A stretch of 12,031 nt of DNA from Candidatus Pelearchaeum sp. (lineage in GTDB: Archaea; Thermoproteota; Nitrososphaeria_A; Caldarchaeales; Caldarchaeaceae). Below the pieces are notes generated by a model. That model worked only from the letters and a program-made list of their open reading frames with translations. It did not search any database and was not told the DNA's origin. Both the position numbers and the translations under genes were made by a program. The DNA lies in the NCBI GenBank assembly GCA_015520425.1, contig WAQC01000002.1, positions 1-12,031 of the forward strand. The letters run 5' to 3'. Positions 1 through 6,147 of this stretch are shown piece after piece; position 1 is the stretch's first letter, and each line of letters starts with the position of its first letter.

Positions 1-321
1 GACGGGCTTGTAGGAAACATGGCGGGCAAGCCAGGAACGCTCCCGCCTGTCTGGAACAGTCTTAGAATAGAGTATGAGCTATTCCAGCGCGTCCTAGGAG
101 TTGATGCCGAGATAGAGGTGAAGCCCATAGCCGAGAAGGAGCCCCTAGTAATAAACGTCTACTCCGCTGTTACGAGCGGTGTTGTGAGTAAGAGGACGCC
201 AGATTATGTTCAGGTTGAGCTTACGCGCCCTGTATGCGCTGAGGAGGGGAGGAGGGTTACCATCTCGCGGAAGATTGGCGCTGGGTGGCGTTTGATAGGG
301 TATGGTACTATAGTGTCGTGA
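1..321 (+). CDS. eif2g: Translation initiation factor aIF2 subunit gamma, 3' end only
   Basis: This is the C-terminal 106 residues of the gamma subunit of archaeal initiation factor 2, the GTPase that carries initiator Met-tRNA to the small ribosomal subunit. The GTPase domain lies outside the window. What remains is the last beta-barrel domain, recognised from the GKPGTLPP loop, the stretch KPIAEKEPLVINVYSAVTSG, and the closing RPVCAEEG..V.ISR.IGAGWRLIGYG, which is typical of aIF2-gamma and related EF-Tu-like factors. The frame is open from base 1 and ends in TGA at 319-321. The next gene (PIN-domain protein) probably starts at a GTG that overlaps this stop codon, so the two are likely co-transcribed and translationally coupled. 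The identification is by family pattern and is secure despite the truncation. Confidence 0.95.
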   Translation, partial: DGLVGNMAGKPGTLPPVWNSLRIEYELFQRVLGVDAEIEVKPIAEKEPLVINVYSAVTSGVVSKRTPDYVQVELTRPVCAEEGRRVTISRKIGAGWRLIGYGTIVS

Positions 322-713
322 GGGGGTTGAAACTCCTCGTAGATAGTAGTTTTTTTATTCTCTGCGCCGACGCTGGGCGTGATTTTGTGGCCGTGTTGGA
401 GGATTATCTGGGTGAGCGGCTGGAGATGCTTGTTCCCCAGGCTGTTTTAGACGAGCTTGGGAGCCTATCTGGGCGTAAAGACAGACTTGGGCGGCTTGCG
501 CGTGTTGCGCTTAAGCTGGCGTCGCAGGCAGGTGTGGTGGAGAATAAGCCAGGCAAGAACGCCGATGAGGCATTGATGGAGTCCGCCCGCAGGCTTGGCT
601 TACCAGTCCTGACGGTTGACCGCAAGCTTCTTCAAGCCCTTAGGCGTGAGGGTATTCCAGCGGTAACGCTCTCCAAGACTGGCAGGCCGCGCGCAATCTT
701 GGAGCCGCGCTAA
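318..713 (+). CDS. PIN-domain ribonuclease-like protein
   Basis: A 131-residue single-domain PIN protein, a fold of metal-dependent ribonucleases. Counting from GTG 318, the acidic active-site residues are all present: D9 in LLVDSS, E46 in VLDEL, D83 in NADEAL and D101 in LTVDRK. In the family these bind Mg or Mn for RNA cleavage. A PIN protein beside aIF2-gamma and RpoE1 is a recurrent archaeal arrangement, and such proteins resemble the Fcf1/Utp24-type rRNA-processing nucleases as much as VapC toxins. No antitoxin gene is adjacent, so a toxin role is not supported. GTG 318 overlaps the aIF2-gamma stop (GTGA). TTG 327 would start directly at the first beta strand and is the main alternative. 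A longer frame reaching back to 285 would overlap aIF2-gamma by 37 bases with non-homologous residues. A run of seven T at 350-356 falls inside codons 11-13. The substrate is unknown. Confidence 0.85.
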   Translation: MRGLKLLVDSSFFILCADAGRDFVAVLEDYLGERLEMLVPQAVLDELGSLSGRKDRLGRLARVALKLASQAGVVENKPGKNADEALMESARRLGLPVLTVDRKLLQALRREGIPAVTLSKTGRPRAILEPR

Positions 714-716
714 TGC

Positions 717-724
717 TTATATTA
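717..724 (+). promoter_or_regulatory. Possible TATA box (box A) for rpoE1
   Basis: The AT-rich string TTATATTA lies just after the PIN gene stop and 68-75 bp before the rpoE1 start. With the usual 25-bp spacing, transcription would begin near 745-750. It is the only TATA-like element in this gap, but the match to the archaeal consensus is only fair and no BRE is obvious. Transcription may equally run through from aIF2-gamma. Confidence 0.4.
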
Positions 725-733
725 TGAAACGAC

Positions 734-749
734 ATGCTCAGAAGAGCAT
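734..749 (+). other. Perfect hairpin upstream of rpoE1
   Basis: The inverted repeat ATGCTC-AGAA-GAGCAT has a six-base-pair perfect stem and a four-base loop. It lies in the 78-bp gap between the PIN gene and rpoE1. It is not followed by a T tract, so it does not look like a terminator. It could be a structured 5' leader element or a chance palindrome. Confidence 0.4.
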
Positions 750-791
750 ACTTAAGAAGGTCAAGCCCTGGCGCTATACGGTGTTGTAACT

Positions 792-1367
792 GTGTTTATG
801 GTCGTTGAGGTTCAGGATGTTGTCGGCGTGAGCCCCAAAGACTTTGGGAAGCCACTCCAAGAGGTGGTTATAAACAATCTGAAGAGCCAGTATGAGGGCA
901 CGATTGATGAGGAGCTGGGTTATGTAATCTTGGTGGCCGAGGCTCACGTTGACCCCGTTGGTTACCTCCTGCCCCGCGACGGCTCCACATACCATAGATG
1001 TACATTCAAGCTCATAACGTATTTGCCCAAGGTTCAGGAAGTTGTCCTAGGAGAGGTGGTTGAGATAACGGAGTTTGGATGCTTTGTACGCGTTGGGCCT
1101 CTTGATGGGCTTCTCCACATATCACAGATAACCGACGACTACATAAGCTATGACGAGAAGCATAACATGCTCATGGGTAAGAAGACTGGTAGGAAGCTTA
1201 CGGTTGGTGATGATGTTAGGGCGCGTATAGTTGCTGTCTCTTTATCGTCTGGGACGAGTGGTAAGATAGGCTTGACCACGCGGCAGCCTATGCTTGGGAA
1301 GCTGGAGTGGATAGAGGAGGAGAAGCAGAAGGCTGTTGAGCCTGGCGTAAAACAGCAACAGGCTTAG
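792..1367 (+). CDS. rpoE1: DNA-directed RNA polymerase subunit E' (RpoE1, Rpb7 homologue)
   Basis: A 191-residue RpoE1, equivalent to eukaryotic Rpb7, the tip subunit of the polymerase stalk that pairs with Rpb4/RpoF and binds nascent RNA. Residues 1 to about 78 form the N-terminal RNP-like domain, with the family signature EVQDVVGVSP..FG and EGTIDEELGYVI. An S1 RNA-binding domain follows from about residue 84, with GEVVEITEFGCFVRVG, DGLLHISQI and a later VRARIVAVS strand. The C-terminal tail is charged and rich in K, E and Q. GTG 792 is chosen because it gives the usual MFxxVEVxDVV opening; ATG 798 is the alternative. No strong ribosome binding site precedes it. A 21-codon frame (724-789) ends two bases before the start and might couple translation. 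The stop overlaps the stop of the convergent ACT-domain gene by four bases. Length is normal for archaeal RpoE1. Confidence 0.96.
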   Translation: MFMVVEVQDVVGVSPKDFGKPLQEVVINNLKSQYEGTIDEELGYVILVAEAHVDPVGYLLPRDGSTYHRCTFKLITYLPKVQEVVLGEVVEITEFGCFVRVGPLDGLLHISQITDDYISYDEKHNMLMGKKTGRKLTVGDDVRARIVAVSLSSGTSGKIGLTTRQPMLGKLEWIEEEKQKAVEPGVKQQQA

Positions 1368-2134
1368 GCGGTTTTTCTCTCCAACTCAAACGATAACACT
1401 CTCTTAGCTGAATCATATTTAACTCCACGCGCAACTAGGTTTGTGTCGTATATAGCCTCTAGAGAGCCCGCCATCATTCCTATCGTGAAGTAGTCAATTA
1501 TCTTACCGTCCCATTCAGCCATTATCGGCTCGCTTATCTCTACATGAAAGCCTTGGGCTGTGTCTTCTATTTTTGCTATTCCTATTCCATATGCTCTGAG
1601 CATCGCTATTATGTTGGCGCGGAGCAGTTCTTCAGTCAACTTAACGTGAGTTTTCCTCTCCCTCATTTTGTCTATGACTCTCTTACCGAGGGCCACGCCG
1701 CTGTGGTAGAGCAATGTTGCGGCTGCTGTTCCGAATGTCTTGTGGAGTGTATCCTCAAGCGCCATCCAAGCATCGGCTGAGATGACGAATATCCTGAAAT
1801 GCCCCCCACTAGTTATGGGGAAGAAGAAATGCTCAAAGAATATCTCATCCATCGCCTTTGCATCAACCTCTATCGTGAAATCAAGACCGCGGAGCTCTTC
1901 CAAGACTTTATCCAGACCATCACGGGGTTGTGAGACATCTACATAAAGGGTGATTACGCCCCAATCCCTGTTATGGACCTGCAAGTGGCCGCCCAGTATG
2001 TCTAGGTTATAGCGCCCTAGGAGGGCCGCTATCTCGCCCAAAACACCTGGCCTAGAGCGCGCCTTTATAAAGAGCTCATAAACCTCCCCTCCCTCAGGCG
2101 CCGTTAAACCAGCGTTTTTGGGTGTTGGCGTCAT
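1364..2134 (-). CDS. ACT-domain protein with probable V4R-like C-terminal domain
   Basis: A 256-residue two-part protein. Residues about 17-90 look like an ACT domain, a small-molecule-binding regulatory fold: YELFIKARSRPGVLGEIAALL is the typical first strand and ligand-loop helix, followed by N.DI.GGHLQVHN and ITLYVDVS. The remainder (about 115-254) resembles the V4R (4-vinyl reductase) family: LYHSGVALGKRVI, then RAYGIGIAKIEDTAQGF..EISE, then TIGMMAGSLEAIYDTN and a final LSFELER strand. The cysteines that bind metal in some V4R proteins are absent, so a metal site is unlikely. Such proteins are usually ligand sensors or regulators, not enzymes; ligand and target here are unknown. It is transcribed against its neighbours, overlaps the rpoE1 stop by four bases, and has a TATA-like element 24-30 bp upstream of ATG 2134, which fits a leaderless transcript. 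The ACT call is firmer than V4R. Confidence 0.75.
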   Translation of the reverse strand: MTPTPKNAGLTAPEGGEVYELFIKARSRPGVLGEIAALLGRYNLDILGGHLQVHNRDWGVITLYVDVSQPRDGLDKVLEELRGLDFTIEVDAKAMDEIFFEHFFFPITSGGHFRIFVISADAWMALEDTLHKTFGTAAATLLYHSGVALGKRVIDKMRERKTHVKLTEELLRANIIAMLRAYGIGIAKIEDTAQGFHVEISEPIMAEWDGKIIDYFTIGMMAGSLEAIYDTNLVARGVKYDSAKRVLSFELERKTA

Positions 2135-2157
2135 CTTAAAATGGCTTATACAGTAGG

Positions 2158-2164
2158 TATATAT
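2158..2164 (-). promoter_or_regulatory. Probable TATA box for the ACT-domain gene
   Basis: TATATAT lies 24-30 bp upstream of ATG 2134 on the - strand, the spacing expected if the start codon is at or near the 5' end of the transcript. It shares the AT-rich 2135-2237 gap with the promoter of the divergent 104-aa gene. Confidence 0.5.
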
Positions 2165-2198
2165 GAATAATATGCACGGTTATTTGACTTAATAAAGA

Positions 2199-2208
2199 AT
2201 ATATAAAA
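2199..2208 (+). promoter_or_regulatory. Probable TATA box for the 2238 gene
   Basis: ATATATAAAA is a good archaeal box A, 30-39 bp upstream of TTG 2238. A possible Shine-Dalgarno-like AGGGG at 2224-2228 sits nine bases before the start codon. Start with a very short leader is therefore likely; if transcription begins near 2230 the AGGGG would not be in the transcript. The gap between the two divergent genes (2135-2237) holds nothing else recognisable. Confidence 0.6.
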
Positions 2209-2237
2209 GCCAGCAAAACAACTAGGGGCGTACAGTT

Positions 2238-2552
2238 TTGACGCAAGAAAACAGGTGGGGGTTATTGCCTACTCTAGTGGGCAAGTCGGGGATAGTCCAT
2301 GAATTCACAGAGATAATTAGGGTTGGAGAGGATGCGAAGGTTATTGACCAGTTAGAATATGAGGCGGATGTGAATGATATCCTCCGACTGTATCTAAAGA
2401 TGCTTGATGTGGGGATTAAGGAGGCCGAGCTTAAGGTTCCAGGTATAACAGAGCAAGCGAGCAAGCTTGCGACAATGTATAACATAAAGGTCACCATAGT
2501 GAGTAGGGCTTCCACAACACTTACAAGGTCTAGAGACCAGACGATACATTAG
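2238..2552 (+). CDS. Conserved-looking 104-aa protein of unknown function
   Basis: I do not recognise this family. The protein is soluble, has no cysteine, no membrane segment and no signal peptide. It appears to be alpha/beta: N-terminal strands around GLLPTLVGKSGIVHEF and EIIRVG, a long central helix DVNDILRLYLKMLDVGIKEA, then a helix-strand unit (PGITEQASKLATMYNIKVTIV) like the end of a Rossmann-type or nuclease-like fold. The tail is rich in R, T and S. Real-gene evidence is the strong TATA box upstream, amino-acid composition like its neighbours, and a position between the promoter and spt4. The TTG start is preferred because of the TATA spacing and the AGGGG motif nine bases before it. 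It ends 79 bases before the likely spt4 start, with a T-run between them, so it may be its own transcription unit. A link to transcription or translation is only guilt by association. Confidence 0.7.
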   Translation: MTQENRWGLLPTLVGKSGIVHEFTEIIRVGEDAKVIDQLEYEADVNDILRLYLKMLDVGIKEAELKVPGITEQASKLATMYNIKVTIVSRASTTLTRSRDQTIH

Positions 2553-2593
2553 GGGTTGTGATTTTAGGTTAATAGAGCAGAGTGATGCTTGGA

Positions 2594-2600
2594 TTTTTTT
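2594..2600 (+). terminator. Possible T-tract terminator after the 104-aa gene
   Basis: Seven consecutive T, preceded by GGA and without a stem-loop, lie about 42 bases after the stop at 2552. Archaeal RNA polymerases often terminate at such tracts. The tract lies upstream of the proposed spt4 start (2632), so it does not interrupt that gene if the start is right. Confidence 0.35.
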
Positions 2601-2631
2601 GGATAAGGGTAGAGTGTGTGGGGTGTTGCTT

Positions 2632-2823
2632 GTGTCTTCGCGTGAGCGCGCCTGTAGGAACTGTAGGAAGATAGTATCTGGCAATGTATGCGATAACTGT
2701 GGTTCAACCAGCCTGACGACAAACTTTCAGGGACTTTTCATAGCCTTACTTCCTGAGGAGTCAAAGATAGCTGAGACGCTGGAGATTAAGAAGCCAGGCC
2801 ACTATGCCGTCAAAGTCGGATAG
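2632..2823 (+). CDS. spt4: Transcription elongation factor Spt4 (RpoE2, zinc-ribbon)
   Basis: A 63-residue Spt4, which pairs with the NGN domain of Spt5 to lock the polymerase clamp and raise processivity. The zinc ribbon has cysteines at 8, 11, 20 and 23 (RACRNC and NVCDNCGS), followed by the family features TTNFQGLFIAL.PEES.IAE and a closing KPGHYAVKV. GTG 2632 is chosen because archaeal Spt4 begins only five to seven residues before the first CxxC and because GGGGTG at 2620-2625 sits about six bases before it. Longer frames back to TTG 2599 add a non-homologous tail. It overlaps the start of the dephospho-CoA kinase gene by 20 bases, indicating co-transcription; this pair is commonly adjacent in archaea. 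Confidence 0.93.
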   Translation: MSSRERACRNCRKIVSGNVCDNCGSTSLTTNFQGLFIALLPEESKIAETLEIKKPGHYAVKVG

Positions 2824-3355
2824 GCAAATCTTCAGCAGACCCTTATACTTCTCTGAGGAGCTAAAGGAGAGGCTACGCCAGCCTCTGGGAATATTAATTG
2901 GGGGAGACTTGGAGGGCTCGTCTAAACGTGCTGCGGAGGAGATAAAACGCTCCAGGCCAACGATGGTCGTTGCTGTCGGCGATGTAACATCCAGTAGCTT
3001 AATCAATCATGGTGTCAGGCCTGATGTTGTAATAATAGATGGCAGGTATGAGCGTCGCATCTTCAGCGGAGAGCATAAGCTTGAGGGGTATGAGATTAGA
3101 AATGTCAGGAATCCCGCTGGTGTTATAATCCCTGAGGCCGCAGAGGCGGTTATGGACGCTGTTGAGTCGCGTAAGCGCGTTGCTATCCTCGTTGATGGAG
3201 AAGAAGACCTACTAGCTCTTCCTGCGCTACTAGCTTTGAGCGATGGAGGAGTTTTAGCTTATGGCCAGCCTAAGAAGGGCTGCGTCCTAGTCTGGGCTTC
3301 TGAACAAACCAGAAAGAAGGCGCGCGAGTTACTGGCCAGGGCTACCCCTGCTTGA
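2804..3355 (+). CDS. GTP-dependent dephospho-CoA kinase (DUF359 family)
   Basis: A 183-residue protein of the archaeal GTP-dependent dephospho-CoA kinase family, which phosphorylates the ribose 3'-OH of dephospho-CoA in the last step of CoA synthesis. It replaces the bacterial P-loop enzyme CoaE and has no Walker motif. Family signatures in order: QPLGILIGGD near 26-35, AVGDVTSSSL near 57-66 (the conserved GD at 59-60), RPDVVIIDGRYERR (IDGR at 78-81), NPAG at 103-106, and DGEEDLLALPALL starting at 131. The DGEED block carries acidic residues conserved in the family and thought to act in catalysis. The end YGQPKKGCVLVWA is also typical. ATG 2804 lies inside spt4, a 20-base overlap. No better start is in frame before the conserved region. 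The 3' end overlaps the convergent rps27ae gene by 14 bases. Confidence 0.93.
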   Translation: MPSKSDRQIFSRPLYFSEELKERLRQPLGILIGGDLEGSSKRAAEEIKRSRPTMVVAVGDVTSSSLINHGVRPDVVIIDGRYERRIFSGEHKLEGYEIRNVRNPAGVIIPEAAEAVMDAVESRKRVAILVDGEEDLLALPALLALSDGGVLAYGQPKKGCVLVWASEQTRKKARELLARATPA

Positions 3356-3503
3356 ACTGCGTATACCCACACCTACCACATGCGTAGCGGTCTCCGTGGT
3401 CTGCCATGAAATAGCCTATGCCACAACGCGGGCAGTTGACCAGCTTCCTCTCAGTCTTACCATCCTTCACACTGTATTTCTTCCAGAGCTCCGACTTGCC
3501 CAT
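3342..3503 (-). CDS. rps27ae: 30S ribosomal protein S27ae (eS31)
   Basis: A 53-residue zinc-ribbon ribosomal protein of the small subunit, the archaeal equivalent of the ribosomal part of eukaryotic ubiquitin-S27a. The sequence opens MGKSELWKKYSV and has two cysteine pairs, C24-C27 (NCPRC) and C42-C45 (ACGRC), between which FMADHGDRY is the family hallmark, ending in GYTQFK. Length is normal for archaea. ATG 3503 lies two bases after the S24e stop, so it is the last gene of the S6e-S24e-S27ae operon. Its stop lies 14 bases inside the convergent dephospho-CoA kinase gene. It is easily missed by gene callers with a size cutoff. Confidence 0.95.
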   Translation of the reverse strand: MGKSELWKKYSVKDGKTERKLVNCPRCGIGYFMADHGDRYACGRCGYTQFKQG

Positions 3504-3505
3504 AC

Positions 3506-3790
3506 CTACTGCACCAGCCCATTCCGCTTCAGTATATACTCGCGCTCAAACCTCTTCACGTCCTCCTCGTTGTCGTATATGTGGCTATGGACGCGCATCT
3601 TCCTAGCCCCGAACATGCAGTGCATATTAACTATCACGACTCTGTTCTCTGGGACGTTGAAGCGCTGGGCTATTGCCTGAGCCATCTCCTTCCGCGTAGG
3701 TGGGCTTGCTTCAAACTCCACGACAGCCTTAAACTCATGCCTCTTAATCAGCCTATTATACACCTGGCTCGCCTCAATAAAATTAACCAA
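3506..3790 (-). CDS. rps24e: 30S ribosomal protein S24e
   Basis: A 94-residue small-subunit protein. Family pattern: a first strand, then N.L..R.EF.AVVEFEASPPTRKEMAQAIA (PTR.E is conserved), VPENRVVIVNMHCMFGARKMRVHSHIYDN and a closing basic helix with KRFEREYILKRNG. TTG 3790 is the only start between the S6e stop at 3793 and the conserved region, and leaves a two-base gap, so translational coupling with S6e is likely. Length is near the usual range for archaea (about 95-105). Confidence 0.94.
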   Translation of the reverse strand: MVNFIEASQVYNRLIKRHEFKAVVEFEASPPTRKEMAQAIAQRFNVPENRVVIVNMHCMFGARKMRVHSHIYDNEEDVKRFEREYILKRNGLVQ

Positions 3791-3792
3791 CC

Positions 3793-4212
3793 CTAACCAC
3801 CTCCCTCCTTAGACAGCATCACCACGTTAATCTGCGCTATCGCCTCGCTTATCGTATTGCCCCTAACTGTTACACGCTTACGCAGACCCTTGACAAGCCT
3901 TCTGGCACGTTTCTTCTTCCTCTTTGAAGGCCTCTTCTCCCGCGGGTGGAAGCCCACTCCCCCAGAGAGGAGAACACGCACCTTACGCGGCCCAGATACG
4001 TCTGGCCTCATCGGGAAGCCGTCGCGGTCTGTTCCGCCAGTTATCTTGAGCACAGCCCCCTTAAAGCCGAAGGGAGCGCCGTCTATGGTCTCGCCTATCC
4101 TCTTACCCACCAGCAGGCTCATCTGCTGTGGATTGAGCTGGACCGTCTGAGCCTTCCCCGTAGACGGGTCTGACACGACCATCCGCGGAGCGGCGGCAGT
4201 CTTCTGAGACAT
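3793..4212 (-). CDS. rps6e: 30S ribosomal protein S6e
   Basis: A 139-residue small-subunit protein and the first gene of the S6e-S24e-S27ae operon. Diagnostic segments are MVVSDPSTGKAQTVQL near 11, VGKRIGETIDG..FGFKGAVLKITGGTDRDGFPMRPDV (the GTD..GFPM motif is nearly invariant), RVLLSGGVGFHPREK and a strongly basic KRKKKRARRLVKGLRKRVTVRGNTIS. The C-terminal regulatory phosphorylation tail of eukaryotic S6 is absent, as usual in archaea. The first 10 residues are a short non-conserved extension. ATG 4212 follows a palindromic TATA box at 4245-4254, and GGAAGGG lies upstream of the start as a possible ribosome-binding site. Confidence 0.95.
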   Translation of the reverse strand: MSQKTAAAPRMVVSDPSTGKAQTVQLNPQQMSLLVGKRIGETIDGAPFGFKGAVLKITGGTDRDGFPMRPDVSGPRKVRVLLSGGVGFHPREKRPSKRKKKRARRLVKGLRKRVTVRGNTISEAIAQINVVMLSKEGGG

Positions 4213-4244
4213 CCAACAACCCTTCCAACGCCAAGCTCAGGCGA

Positions 4245-4254
4245 ATTTATAAAT
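4245..4254 (-). promoter_or_regulatory. TATA box of the S6e-S24e-S27ae operon
   Basis: ATTTATAAAT is a perfect palindrome and a strong archaeal box A, 33-42 bp upstream of ATG 4212. A leader of about 10-15 bases would carry the GGAAGGG motif. Because the element is symmetrical, some + strand initiation is conceivable, but that direction meets only the 3' end of the aIF5B gene. Confidence 0.7.
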
Positions 4255-4264
4255 CATGACTCGG

Positions 4265-4279
4265 CCAGCCTAGGGCTGG
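4265..4279 (-). other. Hairpin between aIF5B and S6e
   Basis: CCAGCC-TAG-GGCTGG is a perfect six-base-pair, GC-rich stem with a three-base loop, 15 bases after the aIF5B stop codon in the direction of that gene. It could shape the 3' end of the aIF5B transcript. No T-run follows directly, so it is not a clear terminator. Confidence 0.4.
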
Positions 4280-4293
4280 GCGCATGCCAGTGT

Positions 4294-6069
4294 TTATCTA
4301 GCCCAGAGAGGGTTAGAGGCGCGCATTATCTCAATAAGCTCGTCAAGGGCTTTGCGGGCGTCTTCGTCAAGCATGTGGGGGTAGTTCTGGATGAGCTGTC
4401 TGGCGTCGCGCTCGGGGACGGCCACGTATAGTATCTCGTCCTCGTGGATGTGCCTACCCATGACTGCTTCTCTCACAGATACAGCTACCTGAGCGCCTTT
4501 ATGCGCCTCTGAGACCGCCACACCCTTATCCTGTATCTGCGCGATAGAGCCTACGGTCTTGCCGCTCTTATTGACCAGCTTATTGCCAGGCTTTATCACG
4601 CCACCCAGGACTTCTACGCCGAAGATGGCGGGGTTGCTCCTCCTAAACACAAACCCCTTCAACACCTTAATCTTACCAGGCTTAACGAGAGAACCGAACT
4701 CGGCGAGCTGCCGCATCCGCGTCTGCTCATCAACCCAGTTGAGGTAGTCCTCCGCAAGCCTGAAGAGGACATCAGCCTTGAATATTCTTATCCCCCTGCT
4801 ATTGGCGTCGCGCTCTATGTCTGGGTCAACTCTCACGTTGAATGCTAGGATTACGCCGCTCAGCTCGTCTTTCTGCCTCACCACCTCGGCCTCAACAATA
4901 TCTTTCTTCGCCACATCACCGATGTCGGCAAACCTTATCTGAACACCACGCTCGCGTAGGTAGGATACAGCCGCCTCAAGGGAGCCTAGGGTATCTGCCT
5001 TGAGCACCACCCCAGTCTTATCAGTCCTCACCATGAAGTCGCCCAGCTCCTCCCCAACACGAGCTAAGGCCTCCTCAACATTGTCGCCAGCAACCGCATG
5101 TATAGGCGAGCCTGGAATCGCATTATCCAGCTCATCCGCAACAAGCTTAACTCCAGCAGCAGCCCTAACCTCCTCAGCGTGCCTAAACCTATCGCGCGGG
5201 TCGCGCATCTCGTCAAGGGGCTTGGGCATCAACAACGCCCTAACCCTAGTTACCGCAGGCCCGTCACGCCCAACGTACGCAACCTTATCGCCAACCCTGA
5301 TAACCCCGTCATGTAGTATGACGTTAGCGGTAACCCCAAGCCCTTCCTCCTCCACCAGCTCTAGGATAACTCCCTGCCCTGGGCCGTCGTGATACGCTAT
5401 CTGCTCTTTCATGAACTGCTGCGCTAGGCCTAGGAGTATGAGCAGCAAATCTGCCACGCCCTCCCCAGTCTTGGCGCTCACAGGGACTATAGCTAGGGTT
5501 GTGGCGAAGGAGGTTACCCGCGTATAGAGGTCTGCGCGAAAGCCGAAGAACGAGAGGTCCCCCATGAGCGTGTATATCCTGTTCTCCAAATCTTCGCGTA
5601 CTCCTGCCGCTTGCTTCTCAAACGTCTGCTTAAAGGGTGCTCCTGGGTTTGGCTTCCAGCCAGGTATCATGTCTATCTTGTTCGCAGCAACCACGAATGG
5701 TGTCTTCCTGCTTCTTAGGAGCTGTATGCTCTCCTTCGTCTGTTCCTGAACCCCCTTCGTTATATCCACCACAAGTATAGCCATGTCAGCTACTGAGCCG
5801 CCTCTCCTCCTGAGGTTGGAGAAGGCCGCATGGCCTGGCGTGTCTATGAAGAGCAGGCCTGGAATCTCAAGACGCGCCCTAACCTCACCCAAGAGAATCT
5901 TACACGTCTCCACTATGGCATCAAGAGGGAATAAGCTAGCACCTATATGCTGCGTAATCCCGCCAGCCTCACGCGCAGCTACTACAGTTCCACGCATAGT
6001 GTCAAGTAGCGACGTCTTCCCATGGTCTACATGGCCTAGAACCACCACTATCGGCTGTCTGAGCCGCAT
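4294..6069 (-). CDS. infB: Translation initiation factor aIF5B (IF2 family GTPase)
   Basis: A 591-residue archaeal aIF5B, the GTPase that promotes ribosomal subunit joining at the end of initiation. The G domain is complete: GHVDHGKTS at 12-20 (G1), GGITQHIGA at 36-44 (G2, T39), DTPGH at 76-80 (G3), NKID at 130-133 (G4) and SAK at 198-200 (G5). After it come domain II, a domain III with SLEAAVSYL and GDV.KKDIVEAEVV, and domain IV with SLVKPGKIKVLKGFVFRRSNPAIFGVEVLGG, ending in a helical tail that in the family contacts aIF1A. Length is typical; eukaryotic and bacterial N-terminal extensions are absent. ATG 6069 is the only ATG, GTG or TTG start upstream of the G1 motif in this frame, although the frame stays open to 6180. 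The gene diverges from kae1 across 101 bp with no convincing TATA box. Confidence 0.97.
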   Translation of the reverse strand: MRLRQPIVVVLGHVDHGKTSLLDTMRGTVVAAREAGGITQHIGASLFPLDAIVETCKILLGEVRARLEIPGLLFIDTPGHAAFSNLRRRGGSVADMAILVVDITKGVQEQTKESIQLLRSRKTPFVVAANKIDMIPGWKPNPGAPFKQTFEKQAAGVREDLENRIYTLMGDLSFFGFRADLYTRVTSFATTLAIVPVSAKTGEGVADLLLILLGLAQQFMKEQIAYHDGPGQGVILELVEEEGLGVTANVILHDGVIRVGDKVAYVGRDGPAVTRVRALLMPKPLDEMRDPRDRFRHAEEVRAAAGVKLVADELDNAIPGSPIHAVAGDNVEEALARVGEELGDFMVRTDKTGVVLKADTLGSLEAAVSYLRERGVQIRFADIGDVAKKDIVEAEVVRQKDELSGVILAFNVRVDPDIERDANSRGIRIFKADVLFRLAEDYLNWVDEQTRMRQLAEFGSLVKPGKIKVLKGFVFRRSNPAIFGVEVLGGVIKPGNKLVNKSGKTVGSIAQIQDKGVAVSEAHKGAQVAVSVREAVMGRHIHEDEILYVAVPERDARQLIQNYPHMLDEDARKALDELIEIMRASNPLWAR

Positions 6070-6147
6070 ATCCAGGCGCCTCTCGTCTTCTCCTCTACCA
6101 GGCCCATCTTCACTCGCAACACTAATACCTTCCCTCAGCGGTTCTAG

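Noticed and set aside
318..713. PIN protein as a VapC toxin of a toxin-antitoxin pair
   Set aside because: No small antitoxin gene precedes it. The upstream gene is aIF2-gamma, and this neighbourhood is that of a housekeeping PIN protein.
2553..2631. Possible C/D box small RNA between the 104-aa gene and spt4 (GTGATGC near 2582)
   Set aside because: No matching D box (CTGA) at the expected distance and no second box pair.
2594..2634. Longer spt4 reading frame starting at TTG 2599
   Set aside because: The extra 11 residues are unlike Spt4 N-termini, and the start lies within a T-tract; GTG 2632 has a better ribosome-binding motif.
4559..5749. Several + strand open frames of 60-130 codons opposite the aIF5B gene, notably 5000-5392
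   Set aside because: They are rich in S, P and T with no recognisable motif, lie wholly antisense to a conserved gene, and have no promoter. They are frame shadows.
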